Assembly (NCBI GenBank): GCA_035516255.1
Contig: DATJAL010000046.1
Location: forward strand, 1 to 52,209
DNA length: 52,209 bases
Reading direction: 5' to 3'
Source of the DNA: Chitinivibrionales bacterium
Lineage (GTDB): Bacteria; Fibrobacterota; Chitinivibrionia; Chitinivibrionales; FEN-1185
The position numbers and the translations under genes are program-made. This document shows positions 41,208 to 49,309 of this stretch, piece after piece. Below the pieces are notes generated by a model. That model did not search any database. It was given only the letters and a program-made list of their open reading frames with translations, and was not told where the DNA came from. Each line of letters starts with the position of its first letter. Position 1 is the first letter of the stretch.

Positions 41208-41256
41208 CGCTAGGCAGGACTGGAGGGCCACGGGGGAACGCCCGGCCTATTTATGA
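41208..41256 (+). repeat. Dispersed repeat family B, copy B5
   Basis: GCGCTAGGCAGGACTGGAGG, then CCACGGGGGAACGCCCGG and CTATTTATGAG. It lies between the trxB stop and the liv promoter; a small hairpin GAGGCAGATTGTGCCTC follows at 41261-41277. Confidence 0.55.
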
Positions 41257-41299
41257 GTTTGAGGCAGATTGTGCCTCTCCCCCGATATTTTATTATTTA

Positions 41300-42247
41300 T
41301 CAACAATATCCCTTCTCCGTCAGCCACTTCAGCGCATCGAACGCGGCCATGCACCCGCTGCCCGCGGCGGTGATGGCCTGACGGTAGCGGAAGTCCTGCA
41401 CATCGCCGGCCGCGAAAACGCCGTCGAGCGACGTCGTGGCGGTGCCGGGATGGGTGAAAATGTATCCTGATTCGTTCAACAAGAGCTGGCCGTTAAGAAA
41501 ACCCGTGTTGGGCTGATGGCCGATGGCCTCGAACGCGCCGGCGACCTCGATGGAGCTTGTATCGCCGGTTTTCGTGTCTTTGAGCCTCACGCTTCTGAGC
41601 AGGGAATCTCCTGCGAATTCCTCAACGATCTTGTTCCACAGCGGCTGTATTTTCTGGTTGCCCAGCAGGCGCTGCTGCATGATGCTGCTTGCTCTCAGGG
41701 AATCCCTGCGGTGGATGAGATAGACCTTTGAGCCGTATTTCGAAAGGTACATGGCGTCCTCGACCGCAGTGTCGCCGCCTCCGATCACGGCCAGCGGCTT
41801 GTTGCGGAAGATGGGCAGTCCGCCGTCGCACACGGCGCATGCGGAGATGCCGTGCTGAAAGAATTTCTTTTCGGATGCAAGGGAAAGACGCTTGGCAGTG
41901 GCGCCGGTGGCGATGATCAGCGAGCACGTTTCATAGGCGGCGCCGCTGGACGAGGTCATTTGAAACGGGTGCTTGGAAAGATCAATGGATTCGATGTCCT
42001 CGGTGATCATCCTTGTCCCGAACCGTTTGGCCTGCCCGCGTATCTCGGCCATGAGGTCCGGGCCTGCAATGCCTTTTTTAAATCCGGGGAAGTTTTCTAT
42101 GTCCGAGGTTATCATGAGCTGGCCGCCCGGAATCCCGCCCGCCTGGAATCCCTCGAACAGCAGGGGAGCAAGGTTCGCCCGTGCCGCGTAAATCGCGGCG
42201 GTGAGCCCTGCAGGGCCCGAGCCGATGATGATGAGCTTTTCCGACAT
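41300..42247 (-). CDS. trxB: Thioredoxin reductase
   Basis: A 315-residue FAD enzyme that reduces thioredoxin with NADPH. It has the FAD site LIIIGSGPAGLTAAIYAARA, GGQLMITSDIENFPGF, the redox pair in SACAVCDGGLP, NADPH site LAVIGGGDTAVEDAMYL with HRRDSLRAS, and the C-terminal FAD motif GVFAAGDVQDFRYRQAITAA. Length is typical. GGAGGAAGTA precedes the ATG. The gene stands alone. Confidence 0.96.
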   Translation of the reverse strand: MSEKLIIIGSGPAGLTAAIYAARANLAPLLFEGFQAGGIPGGQLMITSDIENFPGFKKGIAGPDLMAEIRGQAKRFGTRMITEDIESIDLSKHPFQMTSSSGAAYETCSLIIATGATAKRLSLASEKKFFQHGISACAVCDGGLPIFRNKPLAVIGGGDTAVEDAMYLSKYGSKVYLIHRRDSLRASSIMQQRLLGNQKIQPLWNKIVEEFAGDSLLRSVRLKDTKTGDTSSIEVAGAFEAIGHQPNTGFLNGQLLLNESGYIFTHPGTATTSLDGVFAAGDVQDFRYRQAITAAGSGCMAAFDALKWLTEKGYC

Positions 42248-42525
42248 TACTTCCTCCGAAAAAGGATTCTATATTTTTTGCGGAATCGTTAATAAAATAA
42301 TATCGATTAATCGTGATAATCGCGCAATATTTTGCCGGGAAGGGCTTGTTTTGTAAATGCATCAATAATCATGGCGCCTGCCGGTCACGGTACCGTGCCT
42401 CCCTACGGGCTCGGCCACTCGCCTCGTTGCCGGACCGCCCGCATCTCGATACGCCACTCTAAAGCGTGGCTACTCCACGACAGGGCTGAATAAGGGGACG
42501 GCATGAGGCAAACGGCTTAATTAAG

Positions 42526-42603
42526 TGCGCGAAGCGCAACTACCTTGCCTCAGGGAACGAAGTGACACAAGGCAAGGGATATGACAATGAAGCACGAAGT
42601 GCT
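42526..42603 (+). other. Cluster of short hairpins with GAA loops
   Basis: TGCGC-GAA-GCGCA (42526-42538), a seven-base stem CCTTGCC (42543-42549) with GGCAAGG (42571-42577), and AGCAC-GAA-GTGCT (42591-42603). Three consecutive stems in 78 bases suggest a folded RNA or a recombination-prone repeat array. Confidence 0.4.
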
Positions 42604-42812
42604 ATCACCACACCTTGTAGAATGCAATGACAATGCGCTCGACCGCACCCTCCGGTCCGCACTGGCGCGGAACATCCTCCTCTACTTTACAAACACAAAT
42701 CGACCTTGGGAATGAGTCCAAATCTTCCGTAAATTGTATATCGTCCATGCTTGCAAGGCGGCTTAAAACAGGCGGATGGACAACAAGTACAGAAAATCCG
42801 ACCAACGGGACT

Positions 42813-42967
42813 CCGCGGGTGCGCCCAGCGGATGTATGAATCTTGCCACGGCAGGTACCCGGCCGCACCCAGGAGGGGTAGCGAAGGACCGGGCGCGCTT
42901 TACGGGTACGAATTAGCTTAAATACGGTGGAGCGCGACCGGGTCTGAGCGAGGGGGAGACTTCCCCC
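42813..42967 (-). repeat. Dispersed repeat family A, copy A5
   Basis: On the reverse strand it opens GGGGGAAGTCTCCCCCTCGC, has an interior unlike the other copies (42867-42945), then CGCTACCCCTCCTGGGTGCG, GCCGGGTACCTGCCGTGGCA and ends GCTGGGCGCACCCGCGG. No B copy follows. Confidence 0.75.
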
Positions 42968-43144
42968 GCCTGAATTAAATTTAATCTATTTTACTTTTTT
43001 CAGCGACTATAATATTTGAACATGTTATTTCACTTTTCCCTTATATTTATCATATAGTAGTCCATATTGACTTGTTCAACTTTAAAGTGTTATACTTTTA
43101 CTAACTATCCACAAGGCGGGGAACCCTATCAAAGGACGGAATCC

Positions 43145-44536
43145 ATGAAACGTATCAAATTGATCATGTCACTGCTGTGTGTCGCGGCGGCAATGAGCAC
43201 CGCGCAGGGCGCGACCATTTTCTCCGACGATTTCTCCGACTCAAACGCGTCAAAGCTCAATTGGATAGAGCTCGGCCAGAACATGACCGTCTCCTATACC
43301 GGCGGCATCCTTACCATCAAGAATGACGATGCAAACTTCACGGGATTCATGATCCATAATTTTTCCGGCACCAAGCCTTCCACGTTTACGCTTTCCGCGC
43401 AGATGACCATTACCGACCCGACTTCCAACGGCGTTGGCATGATGTACTGTCTCAACAGTCAATCTCAGCTGAAGGGCTATTCTCTCCAGTTGGGAATCTC
43501 ACAGTATGTTTACGTGGAAAAATACGACACCGGCAACCCAACGCAGATCGTGCAAAAGTCATCGTCAACGGTGGATCCGACCACTAACGTCATCCAAGTG
43601 AGCAAGAGCGGCGACCTGTTCGCCGTGTCGTGCAACGGAACTTATGTGCAGAAATTCAATGACAACACCTTTCCCAGCGGCGACATCGCGCTCATCGTGC
43701 CCCCCAAGACAACGGCGAAGTTCGACAATGTGCTCATGACCGATGTGTACGTGCCCCCCGTGATGCCCACGTGCTTCGCCGACTCGTTTCCCACCACCGA
43801 CCTTGAGGGATGGAACCTCGGCCTCCAGCAGGGAACCATAACGGTGGGCGCCGGCGCGCTTGTCAACGACAACACCGACACCACGTTTTCGAGCATCATC
43901 TACAACGACGTGGGTGATTATTCCCACGCGTCCATGAGGGCCGTTGTCACCAGCACGAGCGGGACCGGCATGTACGGCGTCACGTTCGTGTCCGACATCC
44001 AGAACGGGGCCAAGACCTTCGCCTTTGTCGTAAGCCCGGACCGCCGCTATGCCATCATATATCCCGACAGCCCGTCGGTGAACACGCGCAATCCTCAGAG
44101 TTACATCAAGGGGTCGCTGGGAAAGGATACGCTTGACGTGATACGCTACGCCACGAGGTACGCGTTCGTCATCAACGGCACCGACGTGGGTGAAAACATT
44201 CCGGTGCCCGCAAGCTACAACATCGAGGGCGCGGGACTGTACACGGGCAAGAAGACATCGATGACCTGCAATTATTTCATCGTTGGCGGGGACAGCACCG
44301 GCGCGAAATGCCTGCCCAGCGCGGTTTCCAACAAGCGTCTCTCGTATCAAGCGGCTGTTCGGCCGGTTCTTGCAAAAGGCTGCCTTATCTACGATATCAT
44401 GGGGCGCAAGGTGGGGGTGTACGACGGCGTCTCGCTTTCCGCAATGAGACTCGGCAGGGGCCTGTACTTCATCATGCCCGCGGGCGACGCCGCGCAAAAC
44501 GCCAAGCCGGTGCGCATGCTGCAGATTAAGAATTAA
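43145..44536 (+). CDS. Secreted protein with two LamG-like domains and a sorting module
   Basis: 463 residues. The signal peptide spans 1-24 (RIKLIMSLLCVAAAMSTAQG). Two successive concanavalin/LamG-like beta-sandwich domains follow: about 27-200 (FSDDFSDSNASKLNWIELGQ) and about 212-385 (FADSFPTTDLEGWNLGLQQG, GMYGVTFVSDIQNGAKTFAF). Residues about 395-463 look like a type IX-like sorting tail (GCLIYDIMGRKVGVYDG, MRLGRGLYFIMPAGDA). No catalytic motif is seen; carbohydrate binding is plausible. AAGGACGG precedes the ATG. A strong terminator separates it from the convergent rpmB. Confidence 0.75.
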   Translation: MKRIKLIMSLLCVAAAMSTAQGATIFSDDFSDSNASKLNWIELGQNMTVSYTGGILTIKNDDANFTGFMIHNFSGTKPSTFTLSAQMTITDPTSNGVGMMYCLNSQSQLKGYSLQLGISQYVYVEKYDTGNPTQIVQKSSSTVDPTTNVIQVSKSGDLFAVSCNGTYVQKFNDNTFPSGDIALIVPPKTTAKFDNVLMTDVYVPPVMPTCFADSFPTTDLEGWNLGLQQGTITVGAGALVNDNTDTTFSSIIYNDVGDYSHASMRAVVTSTSGTGMYGVTFVSDIQNGAKTFAFVVSPDRRYAIIYPDSPSVNTRNPQSYIKGSLGKDTLDVIRYATRYAFVINGTDVGENIPVPASYNIEGAGLYTGKKTSMTCNYFIVGGDSTGAKCLPSAVSNKRLSYQAAVRPVLAKGCLIYDIMGRKVGVYDGVSLSAMRLGRGLYFIMPAGDAAQNAKPVRMLQIKN

Positions 44537-44557
44537 TTCGTTTTGAAGGACAGAAAT

Positions 44558-44592
44558 AAAAAGGCCCCGGTTGTCATTACCGGGGCCTTTTT
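44558..44592. terminator. Bidirectional intrinsic terminator
   Basis: AAAAAGGCCCCGG at 44558-44570 pairs perfectly with 44580-44592 around a nine-base loop, with T-runs on both strands. It serves the 43145 gene and the convergent rpmB. Confidence 0.9.
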
Positions 44593-44638
44593 ATTTGAAT
44601 CCTGCAGGAAGAACCCAATCTTCCCGCATTTTAAATCA

Positions 44639-44821
44639 TTACGCCTTAGCCATTGCCTTAAGGCATTTCATGCAGATTTTTATGCGCTTGGACGTTCCGT
44701 TCACCTTGGTCTTGATGGTGCGCAGGTTGGGAAAGAAAATCCTTTTGTTGACATTGTGCGCGTGCGAGATGGTCGAGCCGGACACCGGGCTTTTCCCGCA
44801 CACTTCGCATGTTTTCGCCAT
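44639..44821 (-). CDS. rpmB: Ribosomal protein bL28
   Basis: A 60-residue large-subunit protein. MAKTCEVCGKSPVSGSTISH, HNVNKRIFFPNLRTIK and RIKICMKCLKAMAKA match L28. Both CxxC pairs are kept (CEVC and CMKC), so this is the zinc-binding form. AGGAGGATAAA precedes the ATG. It is a single-gene unit ended by the shared terminator. Confidence 0.95.
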   Translation of the reverse strand: MAKTCEVCGKSPVSGSTISHAHNVNKRIFFPNLRTIKTKVNGTSKRIKICMKCLKAMAKA

Positions 44822-44988
44822 TTTATCCTCCTGAATTTTATTAGTATTTCATTTTTAACAGGGGATAAATATAGATTATCCTTGGATGATTATTCAAGAG
44901 AATTGGTATGATGGACCTGAATGGACTTATGCCGGAAATTAGCAGGATGTAAATCAACAGTCATTACTTATTTTTTGTCAGTAGCGCT

Positions 44989-45582
44989 ATGATTGAGAAA
45001 TTGAAACCTTTTTATAATTCAGTATTGAATCCTGTCGCAGATTTTTTGATGCGAATTAAAATTCATCCAAACCTGATAACCGCGTTTGGAGTCTTATTGT
45101 CATTAATTGCAGGGTATTTCTGCGCAACAGGGAAATGGTACCTTGCCGCGCTCATTGTTTTTGTCGGTTCGTGCATGGACGGACTCGACGGGCTCGTTGC
45201 CCGGCAGGCCGGAAAAACGACCGCGTTCGGCGCAGTGTTCGATTCCGCCTGCGACAGGATCACCGAAACGGCATGGTTTTTCGGAATACTGTATTTTTAC
45301 CTTCAGCGGCCCGTGTTCGGCCGCGAAGGCGTGTGGCTCTCTTTTCTTGCCATGGCCGGTTCCCTGATGGTAAGCTATGTACGTGCGCGCTGCGAGGCCG
45401 CGGCCATCGCCTGCAAACAGGGCCTGCTCCAGAGGCCCGAAAGAATTATCGTGCTCATCGCATGCCTGCTCGCGGGGCCGCGTATCATGGCGTGGGGACT
45501 TGGATTGCTGGCCCTGCTTTCATACGCCACCGTGGTGCAACGGCTCGTCATCGCCCGGCGGGCCGATAAAAACGCCGATTAA
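44989..45582 (+). CDS. CDP-alcohol phosphatidyltransferase family protein
   Basis: A 197-residue membrane enzyme. The family motif D-G-x2-A-R-x8-G-x3-D-x3-D is complete in CMDGLDGLVARQAGKT, FGAVFDSACDRITE. Such enzymes join a CDP-activated lipid or alcohol with a second alcohol (phosphatidylglycerol phosphate, phosphatidylinositol phosphate or related). Which product cannot be decided, but HPNLITAFGVLLSLIAGYFC and the overall size resemble the PgsA/PIP-synthase branch. About six membrane segments. No clear ribosome site. Sixteen bases before the YihY gene, same direction; it uses the product of CdsA. Confidence 0.88.
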   Translation: MIEKLKPFYNSVLNPVADFLMRIKIHPNLITAFGVLLSLIAGYFCATGKWYLAALIVFVGSCMDGLDGLVARQAGKTTAFGAVFDSACDRITETAWFFGILYFYLQRPVFGREGVWLSFLAMAGSLMVSYVRARCEAAAIACKQGLLQRPERIIVLIACLLAGPRIMAWGLGLLALLSYATVVQRLVIARRADKNAD

Positions 45583-45597
45583 CAAAGAGTAAACCGC

Positions 45598-46938
45598 ATG
45601 CTTTTATTGTCCCGTAAATTCTGGCACGATTACCGCACCAATCCCCAGGAAGCGCTGCTGTCGCTCAGCACCAACCGCCGCAGGATCTCCCACGCGGTGC
45701 TCAAGTTTACCGTGTTCGTGCGGATCACCTTTTCGGAATACTTCATGAACCACTGCGTCACGCGCGCGGGAGCGCTCGCCTTTGCGCTGCTGCTCACGCT
45801 CATACCGCTGCTCGTCTGCGTGTCGTTCATGCTCACCAAGGTCATGGAGGCGCCGCTGCCGCAGCTCGAGAAAATGGTGGCGTTTTTCCTTCCGTTCGCG
45901 CCGGAGGCCATCCTTTCACAGGTCAGCGTGTTTTTCGCGAACGCCCAGAAGGTGAAGGGCCTGGGCATCGGCGTGCTCATCATCGTCACGCTGGGCATGT
46001 TCGGCACGGTCGAGGAGGCGCTCAACACCATCTGGAAAGTCACACGCTCGCGCTCGTTCTTCGTGCGGCTCCGCACCTTCACCATGGTGATGGTGTACAG
46101 CCCCATCCTGTTTTTCGCGTCGTTTCGGGTGCGGCGCTCGGTCATGCTCGATGTCAAGCCGGTGTACATCTTCTCGCTCGACGTACTGTCGTTCGTGCTC
46201 ATCGTGCTGGCCTTTGCCGTGTTCATCTGGGTGGTGCCCAACACGAGGGTGCGGTTCCGCCACGCGCTCGCTGGCGGCATTGTGGCGGGCATACTGTTCC
46301 AGCTGGAGCGCTATTTTTTCTCGTTGTACGTGAGCGTCAATTCCCAGACGTTCACGATCTACGGCGCGTTCGGCCTGTTTTTGTTTTTTCTCATCTCGCT
46401 GTTTCTCGCCTCGTGCTTCGTCCTGTTCGGCGCCGAAACGGCATTCGTGGCGCAGAATTTCAGGCCGCTTTTGCGCGCCAAGAAACGCTGGGAGCGCCGC
46501 ATCAGCGATTACAAGACCTATTTCTGCCTGCGCGTCATGATCGACACGGTGGCCGCGTTCATCCGCAAGAGAAAGCCGCCCACGCTTTCGCAGTTTATGA
46601 AAAAGTACGAGATGACCGAGACCCAGGCGCAGGGCATCGTGAACACGCTGGTGCGCGCGGGCTTTCTCCACGTGCTGGGCGCCAACGGCAAGGAGGCATA
46701 CGTTCCCACCCAGGACTACGCCGGCATACGGCTCCGGGAGATCCTCGACTCCATCGAGGACGAGAACCGGAGGATCCCCACCACGCCCGACGATTTCGCG
46801 AAAAACTACGTGGCCGGCCTTATCGCAGGAGTCAAGGAACGCCTTCCCTCGCAGACCGACGAGCTCACGTTTGAAAAATTGGTGTTTGATATCGAGGACG
46901 GGGAGGCGAGGGCGCAGCGGATTGGATTAGGAATATGA
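45598..46938 (+). CDS. YihY/BrkB family membrane protein
   Basis: 446 residues. The membrane domain (about 55-290) matches YihY/UPF0761: AGALAFALLLTLIPLLVCVS, GMFGTVEEALNTIWKV, NTRVRFRHALAGGIVAGILF and TIYGAFGLFLFFLISLFLAS, then FGAETAF. About 150 C-terminal residues carry a winged-helix-like soluble domain (LSQFMKKYEMTETQAQGIVN, TLVRAGFLHVLGANGKEAYV), common in the longer members. The old name ribonuclease BN is wrong for this family; its function is unknown. Co-directional with the phosphatidyltransferase gene. Confidence 0.9.
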   Translation: MLLLSRKFWHDYRTNPQEALLSLSTNRRRISHAVLKFTVFVRITFSEYFMNHCVTRAGALAFALLLTLIPLLVCVSFMLTKVMEAPLPQLEKMVAFFLPFAPEAILSQVSVFFANAQKVKGLGIGVLIIVTLGMFGTVEEALNTIWKVTRSRSFFVRLRTFTMVMVYSPILFFASFRVRRSVMLDVKPVYIFSLDVLSFVLIVLAFAVFIWVVPNTRVRFRHALAGGIVAGILFQLERYFFSLYVSVNSQTFTIYGAFGLFLFFLISLFLASCFVLFGAETAFVAQNFRPLLRAKKRWERRISDYKTYFCLRVMIDTVAAFIRKRKPPTLSQFMKKYEMTETQAQGIVNTLVRAGFLHVLGANGKEAYVPTQDYAGIRLREILDSIEDENRRIPTTPDDFAKNYVAGLIAGVKERLPSQTDELTFEKLVFDIEDGEARAQRIGLGI

Positions 46939-46978
46939 TTTTGGACTGTTGACCGCGAATTTCAAGAATGCGATTGGT

Positions 46979-47107
46979 GGGGGGAGGCTTCCCCCTCGCT
47001 CGAGCCTCCTCGGCTTTCAGACCTGCGGGGTCTCTCGCTACCCCTCCTGTGTGCAGCCCGGGTGCCGCCGGTCGCAAGCTCCACATTTCCGTTGGGCGCA
47101 CCCGCGA
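46979..47107 (+). repeat. Dispersed repeat family A, copy A2
   Basis: Opens GGGGAGGCTTCCCCCTCGCT, interior GAGCCTCCTCGGC and GACCTGCGGGGTC, then CGCTACCCCTCCTGTGTGCA, GCCCGGGTGCCGCCGGTCGC and ends GTTGGGCGCACCCGCG. B4 follows 98 bases later on the same strand; together they fill the gap 46939-47275. Confidence 0.75.
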
Positions 47108-47204
47108 CCTGCAGTTGAAAGAACAACCTTAGACTCTCGCCTCTGCGCAGAAATCCACAGGAAAAATATCCTTTATAATTTTATCATATGTTAATATTGC
47201 GGAA

Positions 47205-47245
47205 GGCAGACCGACCCCGCGAAGCGGGGAAACGCCCAGGTTTTT
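47205..47245 (+). repeat. Dispersed repeat family B, copy B4
   Basis: GGCAGACCGA, hairpin CCCCGC-GAA-GCGGGG (47215-47229), then GAAACGCCCAGG and TTTTTATG. It has one extra A relative to the usual GGGGAACGCCC. Could also terminate the convergent genes on both sides. Confidence 0.7.
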
Positions 47246-47275
47246 ATGTTCTTCAACTATGAGAAGTAAACAATC

Positions 47276-48958
47276 TTATTTTTCTATCTCAACCGTCAAG
47301 AACTTCTGATCAACCCTCTGGTTTTCAAACGCCAACATTATCCAATCATCTGACCTTGCGATTTTCGAGATGTTGAGTTCATCAATGATACCATTGAAAT
47401 AGCTAGTGCCATCCGATCCGATGGTAAGCGTTGCGGTTGAACTATCCGGCCCTGCCGCCGTAAACGTGTTCGTGGTTCCACAGAGCCCTCCATCAATGTA
47501 AAACGTGGTCGTGGCGGAACCCGATCCATCCAACGTCCGCTTGACAGTGTAGAAATGCCACTGGCTCACCCCCATGTCGCGCTGGGCGACGATGCTGCCG
47601 ATTCCCACGCCCGAAAAAACAGGCCGCAGGCCGGCCGCGCCCGACGCGAGGCTGTCGCCGAAGTAAAACTCCTCGTCGCCGGTGTCGCGCGCCGCGCCGC
47701 TTCGTGTTTTAGAGAAAATAACGCCGCCCGGAGCCGAGAAATTCGCCCACACGCATATGGTCATTGCGCCTGTTGCGAGATCGGTGACCCGGCCGTGCGT
47801 GGGGATGCCGTCTCCGTTTGCAAACGCGCATCCGTTGCCGACATAGCCCTCAAGCGGCGAAGAAGCCACTTGATCATCTCCGTTTGCGCCGTTCGCCGTT
47901 GCGTCTTTGTAAAGGCCGGTCGTCCCCGTGCCTGCCGCATTCTCCTCCAGGTGCCATACGCCGGCAAAGCCCTTGCCCGTGTCGAACACTGCGGCTGCGT
48001 TAGAAGCGCTCTGCGTGCCCGGGTTGCCCCAGAACATGCGCACGAAGTGCGCGGCGTTGTCCGGGAGCACCGTGTCGAGGCCGATCCAGAGCACTGCCTG
48101 GCCGGCGGAAGAGTCCCACATCGCAACTTCGAAGGGCACTGCCTTTCCCGATTCGTCGGCGATCCGCAGGTCGCGGCCCGCCGCCCGGGCTTGCGCAAAC
48201 GGGAAATTCGCGGACGACAACCGAAGCGCCGCGCTGAAATCGGTGACAATCGTGGGGACCAGAATGCCTGATGCGGTCGTGTTGATCCGGATTTTCGCCG
48301 AATGCAGCCAGCCCGGATAGGGGTTGAGGAACGTGGTGTCCGCAGGCCCGATCGGCACGTTTGATCCCAGCAGCAAGGCGGGAGCGCTCGCACTTACCTT
48401 GAATTGTATTTGTTGGAGCGTGCATTGCGGGACCGGACTGAAGGTCACCATTCGCTCGCCGGCATTTTTCGGTTTATAAAAAGTTGTTCCGGATACATAC
48501 ACAGAACCGGAAAGCGGAATCATGCTGTCGGAAAAAATAATGGCCAGTGCCACGGGTTTTTTGAGAGAATCAGGATCAATCGGCATTTTTCCCGCGTTGG
48601 AAAGCACGGTGATGCCGTTATGCAGCAGTTGCTTTTCGGACGACAAATTGACTGCCTCAAGGTTGTAGGTCCCGCTTGAAGCTACATGAAATTGATAGAC
48701 GCCGTTTGAATCTGTCGTGTCGATCAATCCTGCATCGGCAGGATTATCGAAGGCGGGATTGAAACCTGTTGGAATGAACATGACTTTGGTGTAAGGCACG
48801 CCATTGCCGTCCGGCGTTACAATGCGGCCGGAAACTTCGGTGTCTGAACCGCTGCCCGCCAATTGGATGGAACAGGAGATGCACCAGGGGAGAATGGCGG
48901 CAAGCGCAGAGAGCAGAATTGCGGGAAAACCGCGGATTTTTTTATTATAGGGGGACAT
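47276..48958 (-). CDS. Surface lipoprotein-like protein with DUF2341 and LamG domains
   Basis: 560 residues. The N-terminal hydrophobic segment (GFPAILLSALAAILPWCISC) ends in Cys and is probably a lipoprotein signal, though the lipobox is imperfect. Residues about 40-110 form a carboxypeptidase-regulatory-like beta-sandwich (VSGRIVTPDGNGVPYTKVMF). A DUF2341-like region follows (RDLRIADESGKAVPFEVAMW, NAAHFVRMFWGNPGTQSASN), then a LamG jelly roll (FAGVWHLEENAAGTG, GAMTICVWANFSAPGGVIFS, YFNGIIDELNISKIARSDDW). This set suggests surface attachment to polysaccharide. ATG 48958 (GGAACAG upstream) is preferred over 49024. Confidence 0.8.
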   Translation of the reverse strand: MSPYNKKIRGFPAILLSALAAILPWCISCSIQLAGSGSDTEVSGRIVTPDGNGVPYTKVMFIPTGFNPAFDNPADAGLIDTTDSNGVYQFHVASSGTYNLEAVNLSSEKQLLHNGITVLSNAGKMPIDPDSLKKPVALAIIFSDSMIPLSGSVYVSGTTFYKPKNAGERMVTFSPVPQCTLQQIQFKVSASAPALLLGSNVPIGPADTTFLNPYPGWLHSAKIRINTTASGILVPTIVTDFSAALRLSSANFPFAQARAAGRDLRIADESGKAVPFEVAMWDSSAGQAVLWIGLDTVLPDNAAHFVRMFWGNPGTQSASNAAAVFDTGKGFAGVWHLEENAAGTGTTGLYKDATANGANGDDQVASSPLEGYVGNGCAFANGDGIPTHGRVTDLATGAMTICVWANFSAPGGVIFSKTRSGAARDTGDEEFYFGDSLASGAAGLRPVFSGVGIGSIVAQRDMGVSQWHFYTVKRTLDGSGSATTTFYIDGGLCGTTNTFTAAGPDSSTATLTIGSDGTSYFNGIIDELNISKIARSDDWIMLAFENQRVDQKFLTVEIEK

Positions 48959-49309
48959 TATACTGTTCCGGCAAAAATCGTTTGCCGGCCTCGTTTGCGG
49001 ATGCCCCCGAAAATCATTTATCAAACCGCAATGCGGCCGGTAAGATCGCGATTCTTCTTAAATATAAAAGAAAAACCGGAGATTTTCATGAATCATTTTT
49101 AATAAATTATCGCTGATGACAATGGGGAAGCGGTATTCCGCTGATTTGGGAATAGGAATGATAAAATCTGGGGCCGAGAACGGATAAGAGACCATCAAAA
49201 ACCGGTTCCATGCCTGAAACCTCATAAGGATATCTCACGGGATTTCTTGCGGCGACTTAAACATGCACACAGGTTTGATTGTATTTTTCCAATGGAATCT
49301 ATATTTAAA
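48959..49309. other. Divergent intergenic region
   Basis: 351 bases between two outward-facing genes; must contain both promoters. No repeat or RNA recognised. Confidence 0.5.

Larger units (their letters stand above)
42248..43144. other. 897-base gene-poor region of repeats
   Basis: It holds a 22-base block shared with the livM-livH gap (42420-42441), a cluster of small hairpins (42526-42603) and family A copy A5 (42813-42967). A reverse frame at 42605-42790 (SMDDIQFTEDLDSFPRSICV, CGPEGAVERIVIAFYKVW) has protein-like composition but no start or family and runs into the repeat; it may be a gene scrap. The last 180 bases are AT-rich and probably hold the promoter of the 43145 gene. Confidence 0.5.

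Noticed and set aside
42605-42868. Reverse 87-codon frame near family A copy A5
   Set aside because: The first part is repeat sequence and no start or family is evident; mentioned only as a possible gene scrap.
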